Shown piece by piece: positions 25,012 through 34,289 of a stretch of 64,000 nt of DNA. Each line of letters begins with the position of its first letter. Position 1 is the stretch's first letter. The DNA comes from Allomesorhizobium sp043769475. GTDB lineage: Bacteria > Pseudomonadota > Alphaproteobacteria > Rhizobiales > Rhizobiaceae. The stretch spans positions 3,224,001 through 3,288,000 of the forward strand of contig NZ_CP171729.1 of assembly GCF_043769475.1 (NCBI RefSeq), in the 5' to 3' direction. A program made the position numbers and the translations under genes. The notes under the pieces were generated by a model that had not been told where the DNA came from, made no database searches, and was given only the letters and a program-made list of their open reading frames with translations.

Positions 25012-26907
25012 ATGCGATTTGCATATAGACCTGAGATTGATGGCCTGCGTGCAATCGCCGTGCTGATCGTAGTGTTCTTCCATTTCGGCGTCCCGGGCTT
25101 CGCCGGTGGTTTCGTCGGCGTGGATGTCTTTTTCGTCATCAGCGGCTACTTGATCACCCGTCTGATCCAGCAGGAAATCGCAACGACTGGCGAGTTCAGG
25201 TTTTTTGAATTTTACGTGAGGCGGGCGCGCAGGCTGTTCCCCGCACTCGCTTGCGTCCTGGTGGTAAGTTTGCTAGCGGCTGTTGTCATCTTTTCACCTG
25301 AGCACTTGAAGAGATTTGCCCGCGAGCTGATGACAGCGGTGCTGTCGGTCTCCAACATCTTCTTCTTCTCTGAATCCGGCTATTTTGACATTGATAAACA
25401 GTTCAAGGCTCTGCTCCACACGTGGTCCTTAGGCGTTGAAGAGCAGTTCTACCTTGTCTGGCCTGTCTTCCTTTTCTTTGCTCTAAAGCTGGGCCGGAAA
25501 GCCTTCTTCAGCGCTTTGATCGTCAGCTCGATTGCAAGCCTCGTAGCAGCAGAATTTTGGATCGACCGATCGGCTGCATTCTTTCTCACGCCGTTTCGCG
25601 TCTTTGAATTCGCTTTGGGCGCTGGGCTCGTCTGGTTGGGAAAATATGAAAAACCAGGGTTTCCAGCAGAATTCGCCGCCGTTTGCGGCGTTGCGATGAT
25701 CGGCGCCGCGGCCCATCTGCTGACCCCCAGCTCTCATTTTCCCGGCATTTTAACTCTCGTCCCCACACTGGGCGCAGCTTTGATTATCTACGCCCGCGAC
25801 GCGAAGTTCGTCGGCCTGCTCACGAAGAACCCGCTCAGCGTCGGCATCGGAAAGATCAGCTACTCGCTATATCTGGTGCACTGGCCGTTGTTCGTCTTCT
25901 ACTACTACTTCAATTATCGGCCGCTAACGGGGCTCGACCGTCTGGCGCTGCTAGCGACTTCCATTGCGCTGGCAATAGCACTGAATCGCCTGGTCGAAGA
26001 GCCCTTCCGATACGCGAAGCCTCACTCGAAAAGGACAAGACGGTTTGTCACGCGGGTCGTGGCAACGGGAACGGCGATCCTCATATTTGGGGGGTTGGTT
26101 GTCCTCGGAAAGGGTTGGGATTGGAGGCTATCACCCGAAACCGCGAGATTGCTTGCCAGCGCCAACAGGCAAATCGCAATCGAAGAGACCTGCCAGTATC
26201 AGACGCCGCAAATAACCCAAGATCTGCAAACGAAGCTGGACAGATGCTTTTCTGAACGAGGCTCGGCTGTTCTCGTATTGGGAGACAGTCACGCCGAAGA
26301 CCTGTTCAATGCGCTCGCCTACAACAGCCACAAACGCCATGTGATCGGGCTGACCGGGCCGGGTTGCAGGCCTGTCGACCCCAAGCCCGGCTGCTATTTC
26401 GAAGAACTGCGGGCCTTCCTCGAAGCCAACAAAGGAAAAATCGACAACATCGTATTCACGCAGATGGGGAGCTACTTCCTCACCTATGGCGGCCGCCTGC
26501 CAATAGACACGGCCGTCTTACAAAAGACCGTCGACTTCGTGTCGGAGGTAGGGCGGCACGGCGTGCCTACCGTTTGGGTAGGGCCGCAGTGGGAGCCGAA
26601 CTACGAGGTCGAGCATTTTGTGCCTGTGGCTAAACCCGCAGTGGGGGAGGCGTTCCTCAGCCATCAAAACGAACACATCGACGACGTGGAACTCGAGATT
26701 CGCAGATTGCTGAAAAACGTTCCGGTTGCCTACGTGTCCAAGCTCGACACGATTGGAAAGCTGACGCAGGCGCTCTTCGTTGTCGACAATGAGTACACGT
26801 ATGAGGACACAGACCATTGGTCTGCAAAGGGCGAAGAGGTTTTCGGAGACATCCTCATGCAAAACGCGATACTGAACCACATATTCCTTGCCTATCCGCG
26901 CGACTGA
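25012..26907 (+). CDS. OafA/YrhL-type O-acyltransferase with SGNH domain
   Basis: The 631-residue membrane enzyme acylates cell-surface polysaccharide. The N-terminal acyltransferase-3 domain (about 1-360, ten or so membrane helices) starts YRPEIDGLRAIAVL with catalytic-region His24 and has VDVFFVISGYLITR (38-51). The C-terminal periplasmic SGNH domain begins near 415 with GDSH (424-427) and carries the late DTDHW pair (about 604-608) for Asp and His of the triad. ATG 25012 is used; TTG 25009 is adjacent. GC is lower than the flanks, which suggests transfer, common for LPS-decorating genes. The neighbours are LPS glycosyltransferases. Confidence 0.9.
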   Translation: MRFAYRPEIDGLRAIAVLIVVFFHFGVPGFAGGFVGVDVFFVISGYLITRLIQQEIATTGEFRFFEFYVRRARRLFPALACVLVVSLLAAVVIFSPEHLKRFARELMTAVLSVSNIFFFSESGYFDIDKQFKALLHTWSLGVEEQFYLVWPVFLFFALKLGRKAFFSALIVSSIASLVAAEFWIDRSAAFFLTPFRVFEFALGAGLVWLGKYEKPGFPAEFAAVCGVAMIGAAAHLLTPSSHFPGILTLVPTLGAALIIYARDAKFVGLLTKNPLSVGIGKISYSLYLVHWPLFVFYYYFNYRPLTGLDRLALLATSIALAIALNRLVEEPFRYAKPHSKRTRRFVTRVVATGTAILIFGGLVVLGKGWDWRLSPETARLLASANRQIAIEETCQYQTPQITQDLQTKLDRCFSERGSAVLVLGDSHAEDLFNALAYNSHKRHVIGLTGPGCRPVDPKPGCYFEELRAFLEANKGKIDNIVFTQMGSYFLTYGGRLPIDTAVLQKTVDFVSEVGRHGVPTVWVGPQWEPNYEVEHFVPVAKPAVGEAFLSHQNEHIDDVELEIRRLLKNVPVAYVSKLDTIGKLTQALFVVDNEYTYEDTDHWSAKGEEVFGDILMQNAILNHIFLAYPRD

Positions 26908-26984
26908 GGCAAGGCGCTCAGTTTCGCAAATCGTCGTTCGCGCGACCGCCTTTCGCGGCGGCCGCGCATCGCCTGCCGAAAGCC

Positions 26985-27684
26985 TCAGATCGGCTTCCAG
27001 TTGGGATCGACCTTGGAAGCTTCGGCCCGCCATTCGTCGCCGTAGTCGACGTTCTGCCAGTCCTTGAACCATGGGCCCCCGTTGGTGAAATGGACGGCGC
27101 CCGGCGTGCCGGTGGCCGGTTTTTCGTTCCAGCCCTCCAGCCAGTTCCACCGCTCCGGCAATGCTCCGATTTCGTCGTCGGCCGCCCACTGCATGCGATG
27201 CAGATAGGCTCCTGTCTGGCTGTTGATCACTTCCGGCGTCAAGGTTTTCGTGGACGGGTGTTCGCAGTTGAACAGCATGAAGGACGACCAGTTCTTGCGC
27301 GGGTAATTGGTCTGCACCTTGCCGTCCATCTTGATGGTCGCCTTCGGCGTGTAGTCGTGCTTGACGCACAGCACCGCCTTCGACGGGTCCAGATATTCGG
27401 TCAGCTTGGCGATGTCGTCGAGGAACAGGAAGTCGCAATCGCAAAACAGCGCCCAGCCCTTGTAGCCGGCGAGCCACGGCGTGAAGAAGCGCGAATAGGT
27501 GAATTCGGTCGAGGCCAGCGGGTCCACCTCGCGGGTATAGGCGCCCTTTTCCACCAGTTCGGGGAGCTTGATGGCGTGCACTTCGACCGGGATGCTCGCC
27601 CGCTCGATCAATGTTTTTTTTCGCAACGTCATAGGCGATTGGCTCGCGGGAATCCCAACCGATGTAGATGTCGAACTTATTCAT
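26985..27684 (-). pseudogene. Glycosyltransferase (GT8-like) with homopolymer frameshift
   Basis: The N-terminus MNKFDIYIGWDSREPIAYDV starts at 27684. The frame then breaks at a run of eight T (plus strand 27614-27621). With seven, it would continue as KKTLIERASIPVEV into the long frame ending at 26985, giving about 233 residues. The DxD sugar-nucleotide motif is CDCDFLF; NYPRKNWSSFMLFNC and the late HFTNGGPW are also glycosyltransferase-like. It probably adds a sugar to surface polysaccharide. It starts 3 bases after the previous gene's stop, so it is part of the same operon. A homopolymer indel may be a sequencing error or a phase-variable tract. Confidence 0.8.
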
Positions 27685-27687
27685 GAA

Positions 27688-28362
27688 TCATCCTTCTGCG
27701 CTTGTTGACGCACGCTTCTCGTCTTCTGTCGGCCAGATCCGAATATTGCGTTCCTTGGCCTTGCCTTCGATCCACGCGCGTTCGTCGCCCCAAGCATGCC
27801 GTTGCCAGCCTTGCCAGTCGAAGCCGGCGATTTCCACGTCCCACTCATCGGCCGGAAGTCGCGCGAGCGCATACCGGATACCGAAATATCCGGTGCTTGG
27901 AAACCTTCGAATTTTAATCAGGGAATACGGCTCGAGGCCCAATTCCAGGCAACCCTCTTCGTAGAAGGCCGGAGGAAGGACGGCGACCGTCTTGCCGGCC
28001 GCGCCGTACATCATCAGCGCCGGCCATGTCCACTCGGCGCGCCGCCCCTTGATCCAGGAGAGGAAGTTCGGCCGTAGGCCGTACTTCTGCACGGCTATCG
28101 GATGCGAGACGAGAATGACGAGATCCGCCGCCTGCACGATCGGTGACGTTGGGTAATCGGGATTTTTCAGCCGCCGCTGCATCGGGTTTCCCGTATTGCA
28201 GACAAACAGCCAATCGGTCTTCGTGCCGCTCATTCCGATCGATGCCTTCGGCTCGTTGAAGCGAACCACATGATCGCTGGCGTCGACGCGTTCCGACATA
28301 TCGAAGGGCAGCGGACCATTGCCGACAATGAATAATCTTTTTCTAGAGCCTTTTCCGCTCAT
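27688..28362 (-). CDS. GT29 (sialyltransferase-like) family protein
   Basis: The 224-residue protein starts near RLFIVGNGPLPFDMSERVD, then DHVVRFNEP. This VGNGP plus VVRFN pattern is that of glycosyltransferase family 29 and of rhizobial proteins sometimes mislabelled urease operon accessory protein. A late FPSTGYFGIRYAL resembles the family's second sialyl motif. ATG 28362 follows AGGAGAAC; the longer frame to 28680 overlaps the next gene and has no site. The donor sugar is unknown. The position in the lpcC gene run suggests action on LPS or a related glycan. Confidence 0.65.
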   Translation of the reverse strand: MSGKGSRKRLFIVGNGPLPFDMSERVDASDHVVRFNEPKASIGMSGTKTDWLFVCNTGNPMQRRLKNPDYPTSPIVQAADLVILVSHPIAVQKYGLRPNFLSWIKGRRAEWTWPALMMYGAAGKTVAVLPPAFYEEGCLELGLEPYSLIKIRRFPSTGYFGIRYALARLPADEWDVEIAGFDWQGWQRHAWGDERAWIEGKAKERNIRIWPTEDEKRASTSAEG

Positions 28363-28504
28363 GCCACTGGGTTCTCCTGGCCGTCCCATCGGGCCCCGGC
28401 GGTCGCGTTGTTTAAAACGTTGCATGGCTCGACCGCAAACCGAATCTCTTAGGACCACAGCTGCCAATGGATTGGAACGCTTAGCGTTCTGCGCGCCACG
28501 GCTG

Positions 28505-29254
28505 TCACCTTCTGCCGATCGCCGCCGCGCGCAACGCCAGCCGGTACCACGCCCTTTTGACCTCCCGCGACAGGATCTCGCCGAGCGGCTTCGACTTTTT
28601 CTGCACGATGGTTCCACCGAGCAGGTGGCCGATCTGCCGGACCGCCGGCGGCCGCACTGCCAGGACGCGGATGTCTGCAAGCCAGCGCATCTGGATGGTC
28701 GTATCGACCGGACGGTCGAAAGTCTCGGTCGCTTTCAGAAGTTCGGCTGCCGCCTGCCGGCCGACAAGCTGCATCTGCATGCCCAGCCCGGTATGGCCGG
28801 GCTCGACCAGCGCCACGCCGCCGGCTTTCGCAACCTCCGCTCCGCTGTCGGTGTGGCTGCGATAGGGAAAGCGGATGTAATCGCCCGGCCGGATCGTCTT
28901 CATGGCCAGCGCCAGCGCCGGCACGAACAGTTCTTCGTCGGGCTCGACATCGTCCTCGATGATCAGCCCGGCGTCGAGCCCGCCGTCGACGATCGCCCGC
29001 CAGGCCTTGCGGTGCGACAGGAAACAGCCGATCTCGGCCTTGCGTAGCGCGAAAGGATAGCGCGGACGGTGGAGATGGTGGCGATAGATCGCATTCGCCT
29101 CGTCCTCGGTGAGCGCCATCCCGTCGACAGCGTCGAGTATGTTGACCGGCAGCGGCAGCGTGGCCGCCAGCCGCTCGACCTGAGGCTTGCGCAGTTCCGC
29201 CCGCGCGAGATGGATGATGAAGGCCTCGGCGCGTATCTCCGGCGTCGCAGTCAT
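28505..29254 (-). CDS. Glycosyltransferase family 25 (LPS biosynthesis)
   Basis: The 249-residue cytosolic GT25 enzyme shows AFIIHLARAELRKPQVE near the start, then EIGCFLSHRKAW and IIEDDVEPDE, the acidic sugar-nucleotide motif of the family. GT25 enzymes transfer galactose or related sugars to LPS core. The start ATG 29254 overlaps the lpcC stop as ATGA, so translation is coupled. A 142-bp gap precedes the next gene of the run. Confidence 0.88.
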   Translation of the reverse strand: MTATPEIRAEAFIIHLARAELRKPQVERLAATLPLPVNILDAVDGMALTEDEANAIYRHHLHRPRYPFALRKAEIGCFLSHRKAWRAIVDGGLDAGLIIEDDVEPDEELFVPALALAMKTIRPGDYIRFPYRSHTDSGAEVAKAGGVALVEPGHTGLGMQMQLVGRQAAAELLKATETFDRPVDTTIQMRWLADIRVLAVRPPAVRQIGHLLGGTIVQKKSKPLGEILSREVKRAWYRLALRAAAIGRR

Positions 29255-30291
29255 CCCTGCGCCCAGACCTGTTCGTAGACGGCGCGGACGCCGTCGGCTT
29301 CGCGCTGCAGCGGAAAGCGCTCCGTCACATGCGCCAGCGCGTTCGCACCGTGCGCCTCGGCCAGCGTCGGGTCGGCGAGATAGGGACGGATCGCTTCGGT
29401 GAGAGCGTTACCGTCGCCCGCCGCAACCACCGCGCCGGTGACGCCGGGCACGATCATCTCGGCATAGGCGCCGGCGTCGCTTGCCACCACTGCGGTCTGC
29501 GAAGCCATCGCCTCAAGCGGCGTCAGCCCGAAGCCTTCGTTGCGCGAGGGCGCGACATAGAGCGAGACGAGCCTGTACCACGACTTTATATCCGCAACTT
29601 CGCCCAGAAAAACGACGCGGTCCGCAAGGCCGGCCTTCGCCACCCGGTTTTCGAGTTCTTCGCCGAAGTCCTTCTGCTCCGTCGTGACGCGCCCGGAAAT
29701 CACAGCTGTCCAGTCGAGATAATGCGGCAAAAGCGCAATCATCGCGTCGACGAAGAGGTCGGTGCCCTTCTGGTGACGGACGCGGCCGAAACAGCCGACG
29801 GCACATTTTCCGGGCAGGCCGGACGCGGCGAATTCGTCGCCTCTGTCCTTGGGCGGGTGGAACTGGTCGAGATCGATCCCGTGCATGACCACCGTATGCG
29901 ACGCCTCGAGGAATCCGCCCGAGCGGGCGCTGGTCGCGATCACCGCGTCCATCCGCCGGATCAGCCATTTGGTGAACGGCCTGTGGTCGCGTTGCGCGGC
30001 CGAGGTGAAAACGAGCTTCAGCGGCGCGCGGAATATGCTTTTCAGGATTAGCCCGGCGGTCATCTCGGTGTTGCGCCGCGCATGCCAGATGCGCTTGCGC
30101 CCGGAGGCCGGCCGCTTCAGCAGTGAGAAAACCTGCCACCACCGCATCTTCGGCAGGCTGTCTGGCAGGCCGGGGCCGAGCGTAGCAATCCCGACCGTCT
30201 GCGCCTGCAGCGGCACGAGCTGGATGATCGTGCTTGTAACACCGGAAAGCCGCCGCTTCAGATTGGGAGCGACGACCTCCACCCGGGCCAT
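29251..30291 (-). CDS. lpcC: LPS core mannosyltransferase (GT4)
   Basis: The 346-residue GT4 enzyme matches rhizobial LpcC, which adds mannose to the Kdo region of the LPS inner core. Recognisable parts are APNLKRRLSGVTSTIIQL near the start, IWHARRN, LIRRMDAVIAT, GCFGRVRHQKGTDLF and SRNEGFGLTPLEAMAS, the last being the nucleotide-sugar EX7E region. ATG 30291 lies 49 bases after the greA stop; the longer frame to 30393 overlaps greA. The greA-lpcC adjacency is conserved in rhizobia. It acts on the cytosolic face of the inner membrane. Confidence 0.88.
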   Translation of the reverse strand: MARVEVVAPNLKRRLSGVTSTIIQLVPLQAQTVGIATLGPGLPDSLPKMRWWQVFSLLKRPASGRKRIWHARRNTEMTAGLILKSIFRAPLKLVFTSAAQRDHRPFTKWLIRRMDAVIATSARSGGFLEASHTVVMHGIDLDQFHPPKDRGDEFAASGLPGKCAVGCFGRVRHQKGTDLFVDAMIALLPHYLDWTAVISGRVTTEQKDFGEELENRVAKAGLADRVVFLGEVADIKSWYRLVSLYVAPSRNEGFGLTPLEAMASQTAVVASDAGAYAEMIVPGVTGAVVAAGDGNALTEAIRPYLADPTLAEAHGANALAHVTERFPLQREADGVRAVYEQVWAQG

Positions 30292-30340
30292 GTCCGGAGC
30301 CGCAACGCGCCGGCCGCCGGCCTCGATGCGTGCGTCCACC

Positions 30341-30814
30341 TCAGATAAACTGCACCTGGACGACTTCGTAGCCGCGCGGGCCGCCGGGCGCATTGACCTC
30401 GATGGTCTCGCCGACTTCCTTGCCGATCAGCGCGCGCGCGATCGGCGACGAGATCGAGATACGGCCAGACTTCACGTCGGCCTCCTGGTCGCCGACGATC
30501 TGGTAGGTCTTTTCCTCTTCCGTGTCCTCGTCGACCAGCTTCACGGTCGCGCCGAACTTGATCTTGTCGCCGGAGAGCTTCGAGATATCGATGACTTCCG
30601 CGCGCGCCACCAGATCCTCGAGCTCGTGCACGCGGCCTTCATTGAGGCTCTGCGCTTCCTTCGCGGCGTGGTATTCGGCGTTTTCGGAGAGGTCGCCATG
30701 CGAGCGCGCTTCGGAGATCGCCTCGATGATGCGCGGGCGCTCGTCCTGCTGACGCCACCGCAGCTCTTCCTTGAGAGCTTCGAATCCGCTGGCGGTCATC
30801 GGCACCTTATTCAT
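30341..30814 (-). CDS. greA: Transcription elongation factor GreA
   Basis: The 157-residue protein has an N-terminal coiled coil (1-75, with ARSHGDLSENAEYHAAKE containing the tip acidic residues) and a C-terminal FKBP-like domain with SPIARALIGKEVGE. GreA enters the RNA polymerase secondary channel and triggers cleavage of backtracked transcripts. The length is normal. It is first in the minus-strand run with lpcC and the other glycosyltransferases. Confidence 0.95.
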   Translation of the reverse strand: MNKVPMTASGFEALKEELRWRQQDERPRIIEAISEARSHGDLSENAEYHAAKEAQSLNEGRVHELEDLVARAEVIDISKLSGDKIKFGATVKLVDEDTEEEKTYQIVGDQEADVKSGRISISSPIARALIGKEVGETIEVNAPGGPRGYEVVQVQFI

Positions 30815-31180
30815 TGCAATCGGCCTTTCATTCCCATGATTCCGCCCCGTCCGGCTCTTCGCGGGACGGTGGCGGGCAAAAAAAGAAAACGGTCCAGCAG
30901 CCTTGGCGACGGAACCGTTCTCAGCTCAATTTATCCCAATATAGCAAGCTCGCGCGCATTTTCACGCGAAAAAATGACAGGCGGGCAAGCCCGTGGCAAT
31001 GGCGGTGGGCAATGGGCAATCGGCAACCGGAATCACGCTGCCTACTGCCTCCTCCCTACTGCCCATTGCCTACTGCCTCTCGTCACCATACACCCATCTG
31101 TGATCGCGGACAGCTGGGTTTCTGCCGCTCCCGCCGCGAAGGTTTCTTGTCTGGCGCGCCTCGATGCCTATGTCGAAACC
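30815..31180. other. Gap between greA and the sugar dehydrogenase gene
   Basis: This gap holds divergent promoters that I cannot place with confidence and a stretch of degenerate heptamer-like repeats at about 31003-31080 (GGGCAATGGGCAATCGGC on one side, TACTGCCTCCTCCCTACTG on the other). These resemble the arrays at 41739-41833 and 42957-42998. No gene is seen. Confidence 0.55.
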
Positions 31181-32332
31181 ATGACCGGGATCAGACAGAA
31201 CCTCTCGCGCGCGCTGCTTTCGGCGGCGCTATCCGCCTCAATCGCCCTGCCGACCATGGCCGAAAGCCGAACGCTGAAAACCGAAGAGGTCGCAGTCCGC
31301 GCCGACATCGTCGCCGACGGCCTCGAACATCCCTGGGGCCTCGACTTCCTGCCCGATGGCGATGTCATCGTCACCGAGCGTCCGGGCCGCATCCGCATCC
31401 TCTCGGACGGCGAGCTTTCCGGTCCGGTCGAGGGCGTGCCCGACGTCGCGGCGCGCGGCCAGGGCGGTCTGCTCGACATCGCCGTCTCGCCCGATTTCGC
31501 CTCCTCCGGCCTCGTTTTCTTCAGCTTTTCCGAGCCTGGCAGCGGCGGCGCCGGCACGGCGGTGGCGCGGGCGAAGCTCGTTCGCGACGGCGCAACCGCC
31601 CGCCTCGAGGACATGGAGACGATCTTCTCGATGTCGAAGAAGTCCCGCACCCGCCATCATTTCGGCTCGCGCATCGTGTTCCGGCCGGACGGCACCTTGT
31701 TCGTCACCCTCGGCGACCGCGGCTCGGACGAGCGCGCGCAGGACATGAACGATCATCGCGGCTCGATATTGCGCATCAATCCTGACGGCTCGATACCGGC
31801 CGACAATCCGTCGCCCGATGGCTCAAAACACCTCCCCGAAATCTGGTCCAAGGGCCACCGCAACGTCCAGGGCGCGACATTCGATCCGGCGACCGACGGG
31901 CTCGTCACGGTCGAGCACGGCTCCAGGGGCGGCGACGAGGTCAACCGCCCCGAGGCCGGCAAGAATTACGGCTGGCCGGTCATCTCCTACGGCGTCCATT
32001 ACTCCGGCAAGAAGATCGGCGTCGGTACCGAGGCGGAAGGCTACGAGCAGCCGCTGTTCTACTGGGATCCGTCGATCGCCCCCTCAGGCCTCATCAGCTA
32101 CCAGGGCGAGATGTTTCCGGAATGGAACGGCGACCTGATCGCGGGCGCACTGAAGTTCCAGTTGGTCTCGCGTTTGAAGCGCGACGCGTCCGGCAAGATA
32201 ACCGGCGAGGAGCGCATGTTCGAAGGCGAGTTCGGCCGCATCCGCGACGTCAACCTCGCCCCCGACGGCTCGATCTGGCTGCTCACCGACGAAAGCGACG
32301 GTGTCATCGTCCGCCTGTCGCGCGCAGGGTGA
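31181..32332 (+). CDS. PQQ-dependent sugar dehydrogenase (aldose, YliI-like)
   Basis: The 383-residue secreted protein has a signal peptide (about 1-27, ending TMA) and a six-bladed beta-propeller of the GSDH family (PF07995). Landmarks are HPWGLDFLPDGDVIVTERPG, RHHFGSRIVFRPDG, GDRGSDERAQD and YGWPVISYG; several of these residues bind PQQ and Ca in soluble glucose or aldose dehydrogenases. It would oxidise aldoses in the periplasm if PQQ is available. ATG 31181 is chosen because it gives the signal peptide; the frame upstream is an unrelated open extension. Confidence 0.88.
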   Translation: MTGIRQNLSRALLSAALSASIALPTMAESRTLKTEEVAVRADIVADGLEHPWGLDFLPDGDVIVTERPGRIRILSDGELSGPVEGVPDVAARGQGGLLDIAVSPDFASSGLVFFSFSEPGSGGAGTAVARAKLVRDGATARLEDMETIFSMSKKSRTRHHFGSRIVFRPDGTLFVTLGDRGSDERAQDMNDHRGSILRINPDGSIPADNPSPDGSKHLPEIWSKGHRNVQGATFDPATDGLVTVEHGSRGGDEVNRPEAGKNYGWPVISYGVHYSGKKIGVGTEAEGYEQPLFYWDPSIAPSGLISYQGEMFPEWNGDLIAGALKFQLVSRLKRDASGKITGEERMFEGEFGRIRDVNLAPDGSIWLLTDESDGVIVRLSRAG

Positions 32333-32340
32333 GGGCCGGT

Positions 32341-32508
32341 CTGCCGCCCCCTCTCCGCCTCGCTGCGCTCGGCACCTCTCCCCCACGTTGTGGGGGCGAG
32401 GAACCGCGCGGTGAAGGCAGCGTCTTACCTCCAGCTTGGGTTCCTCGCCCCTGCGAAGCGGGGAGAGGTGGCTCGGGCGAAGCCCGAGACGGAGAGGGGG
32501 TTTTTGCC
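32341..32508. repeat. Facing pair of CTCTCC-type palindromic repeats
   Basis: CCCCCTCTCCGCCTCGCTGCGCTCGGCACCTCTCCCC at the left is mirrored by GGGGAGAGGTGGCTCGGGCGAAGCCCGAGACGGAGAGGGGG at the right. Inner mini-hairpins are CTCGCTGCGCTCGG and CTCGGGCGAAGCCCGAG. The pair separates two convergent genes and ends in a TTTTT, so it may act as a terminator for the upstream gene. Confidence 0.75.
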
Positions 32509-32520
32509 TAACGCGCCCGC

Positions 32521-33063
32521 TCAACCTTTGCCCTTCACATACGCATCTATCTGCGCCGACAATTCCGCATATTCCTCGCAGCCGGTGCCGCAACGCTTCT
32601 CGATTTCGGAAAGCTGCTCGCGCGCGGCGGCGACATCGCCGAGTTGCAGATGCGCTTCGCCGAGATATTCGCGAACCTGCGTGTAGTCGGGGTCGGCCCT
32701 CAACGCCTCCTGGTAATAGCCGAGACCGACAAGAATACGGCCCTGCTTGCGGTGCGCATAACCGAGATAGTTCAGGATGCGCGGATCGGCCTTGTTATCG
32801 GCCAGGCTGAGCACGGTGATCGCCTCGTCATAGCGCCCGGCGAGCGCGAGCTGGCGACCGGTCGCGTAAAGGCTGTCGTCGTCGATGACGCCCTGCCCCT
32901 GCTGCGGCACGCATTTCTTGGTCTTCTTGTCATAGACTTGGCCCCTCTTGCACTGGGGAACAGAATCGCCGCCGCCACCGCCTCCGGCCGAAAATGCCGG
33001 CGCCACGATGAGCGGCGCGGCGACCAGAAGCGAGGCGAGGCTGATAACAAACCGGCTCTGCAT
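32521..33063 (-). CDS. Secreted TPR protein
   Basis: The 180-residue protein has a signal peptide (about 1-25), a Gly-rich linker, the two-Cys segment PQCKRGQVYDKKTKKC and at least two tetratricopeptide repeats (LYATGRQLALAGRYDEAI and LNYLGYAHRKQGR onward to about 150). It probably works as a periplasmic protein-binding scaffold. ATG 33063 follows GAGGAGG. The C-terminal CGTGCEEYAEL adds two more Cys. No partner can be named. Confidence 0.83.
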   Translation of the reverse strand: MQSRFVISLASLLVAAPLIVAPAFSAGGGGGGDSVPQCKRGQVYDKKTKKCVPQQGQGVIDDDSLYATGRQLALAGRYDEAITVLSLADNKADPRILNYLGYAHRKQGRILVGLGYYQEALRADPDYTQVREYLGEAHLQLGDVAAAREQLSEIEKRCGTGCEEYAELSAQIDAYVKGKG

Positions 33064-33267
33064 GGGAAACCTCCTCAATGGGTGCATCGGGATATTAACG
33101 GTTTCGGCGCGGCTGTTCTTCCAGGCTTCGTTCTGCCCACCTCTGCCGCCGTGTTGCAATCATCTTGCCACCATGGCCGCCGAAAGCAACGCCGCAGAAG
33201 TGGCAGGATCGCGCTGTCCCTAAGCCGGCGCCACGCTGGCCCTTGCCGTCGCGATCCCTGCTGGTAG

Positions 33268-34194
33268 ATGTCCCATTCGAATTCTCTTCAGCCGGAAACC
33301 GAATTGACCCGCATTCAGGCCAACCTCGTTTTGCTGCTTGCCGGCGCCATGTGGGGCATGGGCTTCGTCGCCCAATCCACCGCAATGGCCGCGATCGGGC
33401 CGTTCCTGTTCATCGGCCTGCGCTTCGCAATCGCCGCGCTTGCGATCCTGCCGTTCGCGATACGTGAATCGCGGCGCGCCGATCGCCCGCTGACGCCGGC
33501 CAACTGGGCAGCGTTCCTGCGGATCGGCCTGCTCCTGTTCAGCGCTGTCGGCTTCCAGCAGGTTGGCCTCCTGTCCACCACGGTCACCAATTCCGGCTTC
33601 CTCACCGGCCTTTACGTCGTGATGGTGCCGTTCTTCGCCGTTCTCCTGTTCCGCAGCTGGCCGCATCCGGTGGTCTGGCCGGCCGCACTCACCGCGCTCG
33701 CCGGCATCTGGTTCCTGTCCGGCGGAGCGATCGAGGCGCTGACCATAGGCGACTGGCTGACCGTTCTCGCCGCCGGCTTCTGCGCGCTCCAGCTCATCTA
33801 TATCGGCCGCAGCGCCAGCCCTACCGGCCGGCCGGTGACGCTCGCCGTCACCCAGTTCGCCGTCTGCGCCGTCATCGGCATGGCAATCGCCCTGGTTGTC
33901 GAGCCTTTCGACTGGAGCGCAATCCTCCGCGCCGGCCCGGAAATCCTCTACGCCGGCGTCTTTTCGGGCGGCATCGCCTTCACCCTGCAGGTGGTCGGCC
34001 AGCGCTACACGACGGCGCCGCAGGCGGCGATCTTCCTGTCCTCGGAAGCGGTGTTCGCCGCCCTCTTCGGCGCCTGGTTCCTGGGCGAGCGGCTTCCGGC
34101 CGCCGGCATTCTGGGCTGCGGCCTTATCTTTGCGGCGATCGTCGCGGTCGAGGTGCTGCCGGTACTTCTCGCGCGGAAACCTTCTACGCCCTAG
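33268..34194 (+). CDS. DMT-superfamily (EamA) transporter
   Basis: The 308-residue integral membrane protein has about ten helices arranged as two EamA repeats, each of five. Typical sequences are LLAGAMWGMGFVAQS at helix 1 and TTAPQAAIFLSSEAVFAAL in helix 9. These exporters move small metabolites such as amino acids; the substrate is unknown. A type-C palindrome follows the stop at once. It is monocistronic on the plus strand. Confidence 0.9.
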   Translation: MSHSNSLQPETELTRIQANLVLLLAGAMWGMGFVAQSTAMAAIGPFLFIGLRFAIAALAILPFAIRESRRADRPLTPANWAAFLRIGLLLFSAVGFQQVGLLSTTVTNSGFLTGLYVVMVPFFAVLLFRSWPHPVVWPAALTALAGIWFLSGGAIEALTIGDWLTVLAAGFCALQLIYIGRSASPTGRPVTLAVTQFAVCAVIGMAIALVVEPFDWSAILRAGPEILYAGVFSGGIAFTLQVVGQRYTTAPQAAIFLSSEAVFAALFGAWFLGERLPAAGILGCGLIFAAIVAVEVLPVLLARKPSTP

Positions 34195-34289
34195 CATGAT
34201 CCCGAAAAGTTGCAGACTTTTCGGACAAGATCATGCGGCTGATAAACCAGAGGCCCATTCCGGCTCTGCCGGAATGGATTAGGCTCTAA
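34195..34289. repeat. Type-C-like palindromic repeat next to IS copy 2
   Basis: The first hairpin is ATGATCCCGAAAAGT ... ACTTTTCGGACAAGATCAT, the second ATTCCGGCTCTGCCGGAAT. The unit ends GGATTAGGCTCTAA. IS copy 2 is inserted in its last bases, using TAA as target. Confidence 0.7.

Noticed and set aside
29849..31180. N-terminal extension of the sugar dehydrogenase frame
   Set aside because: It is antisense to lpcC and greA; the signal peptide begins at ATG 31181.
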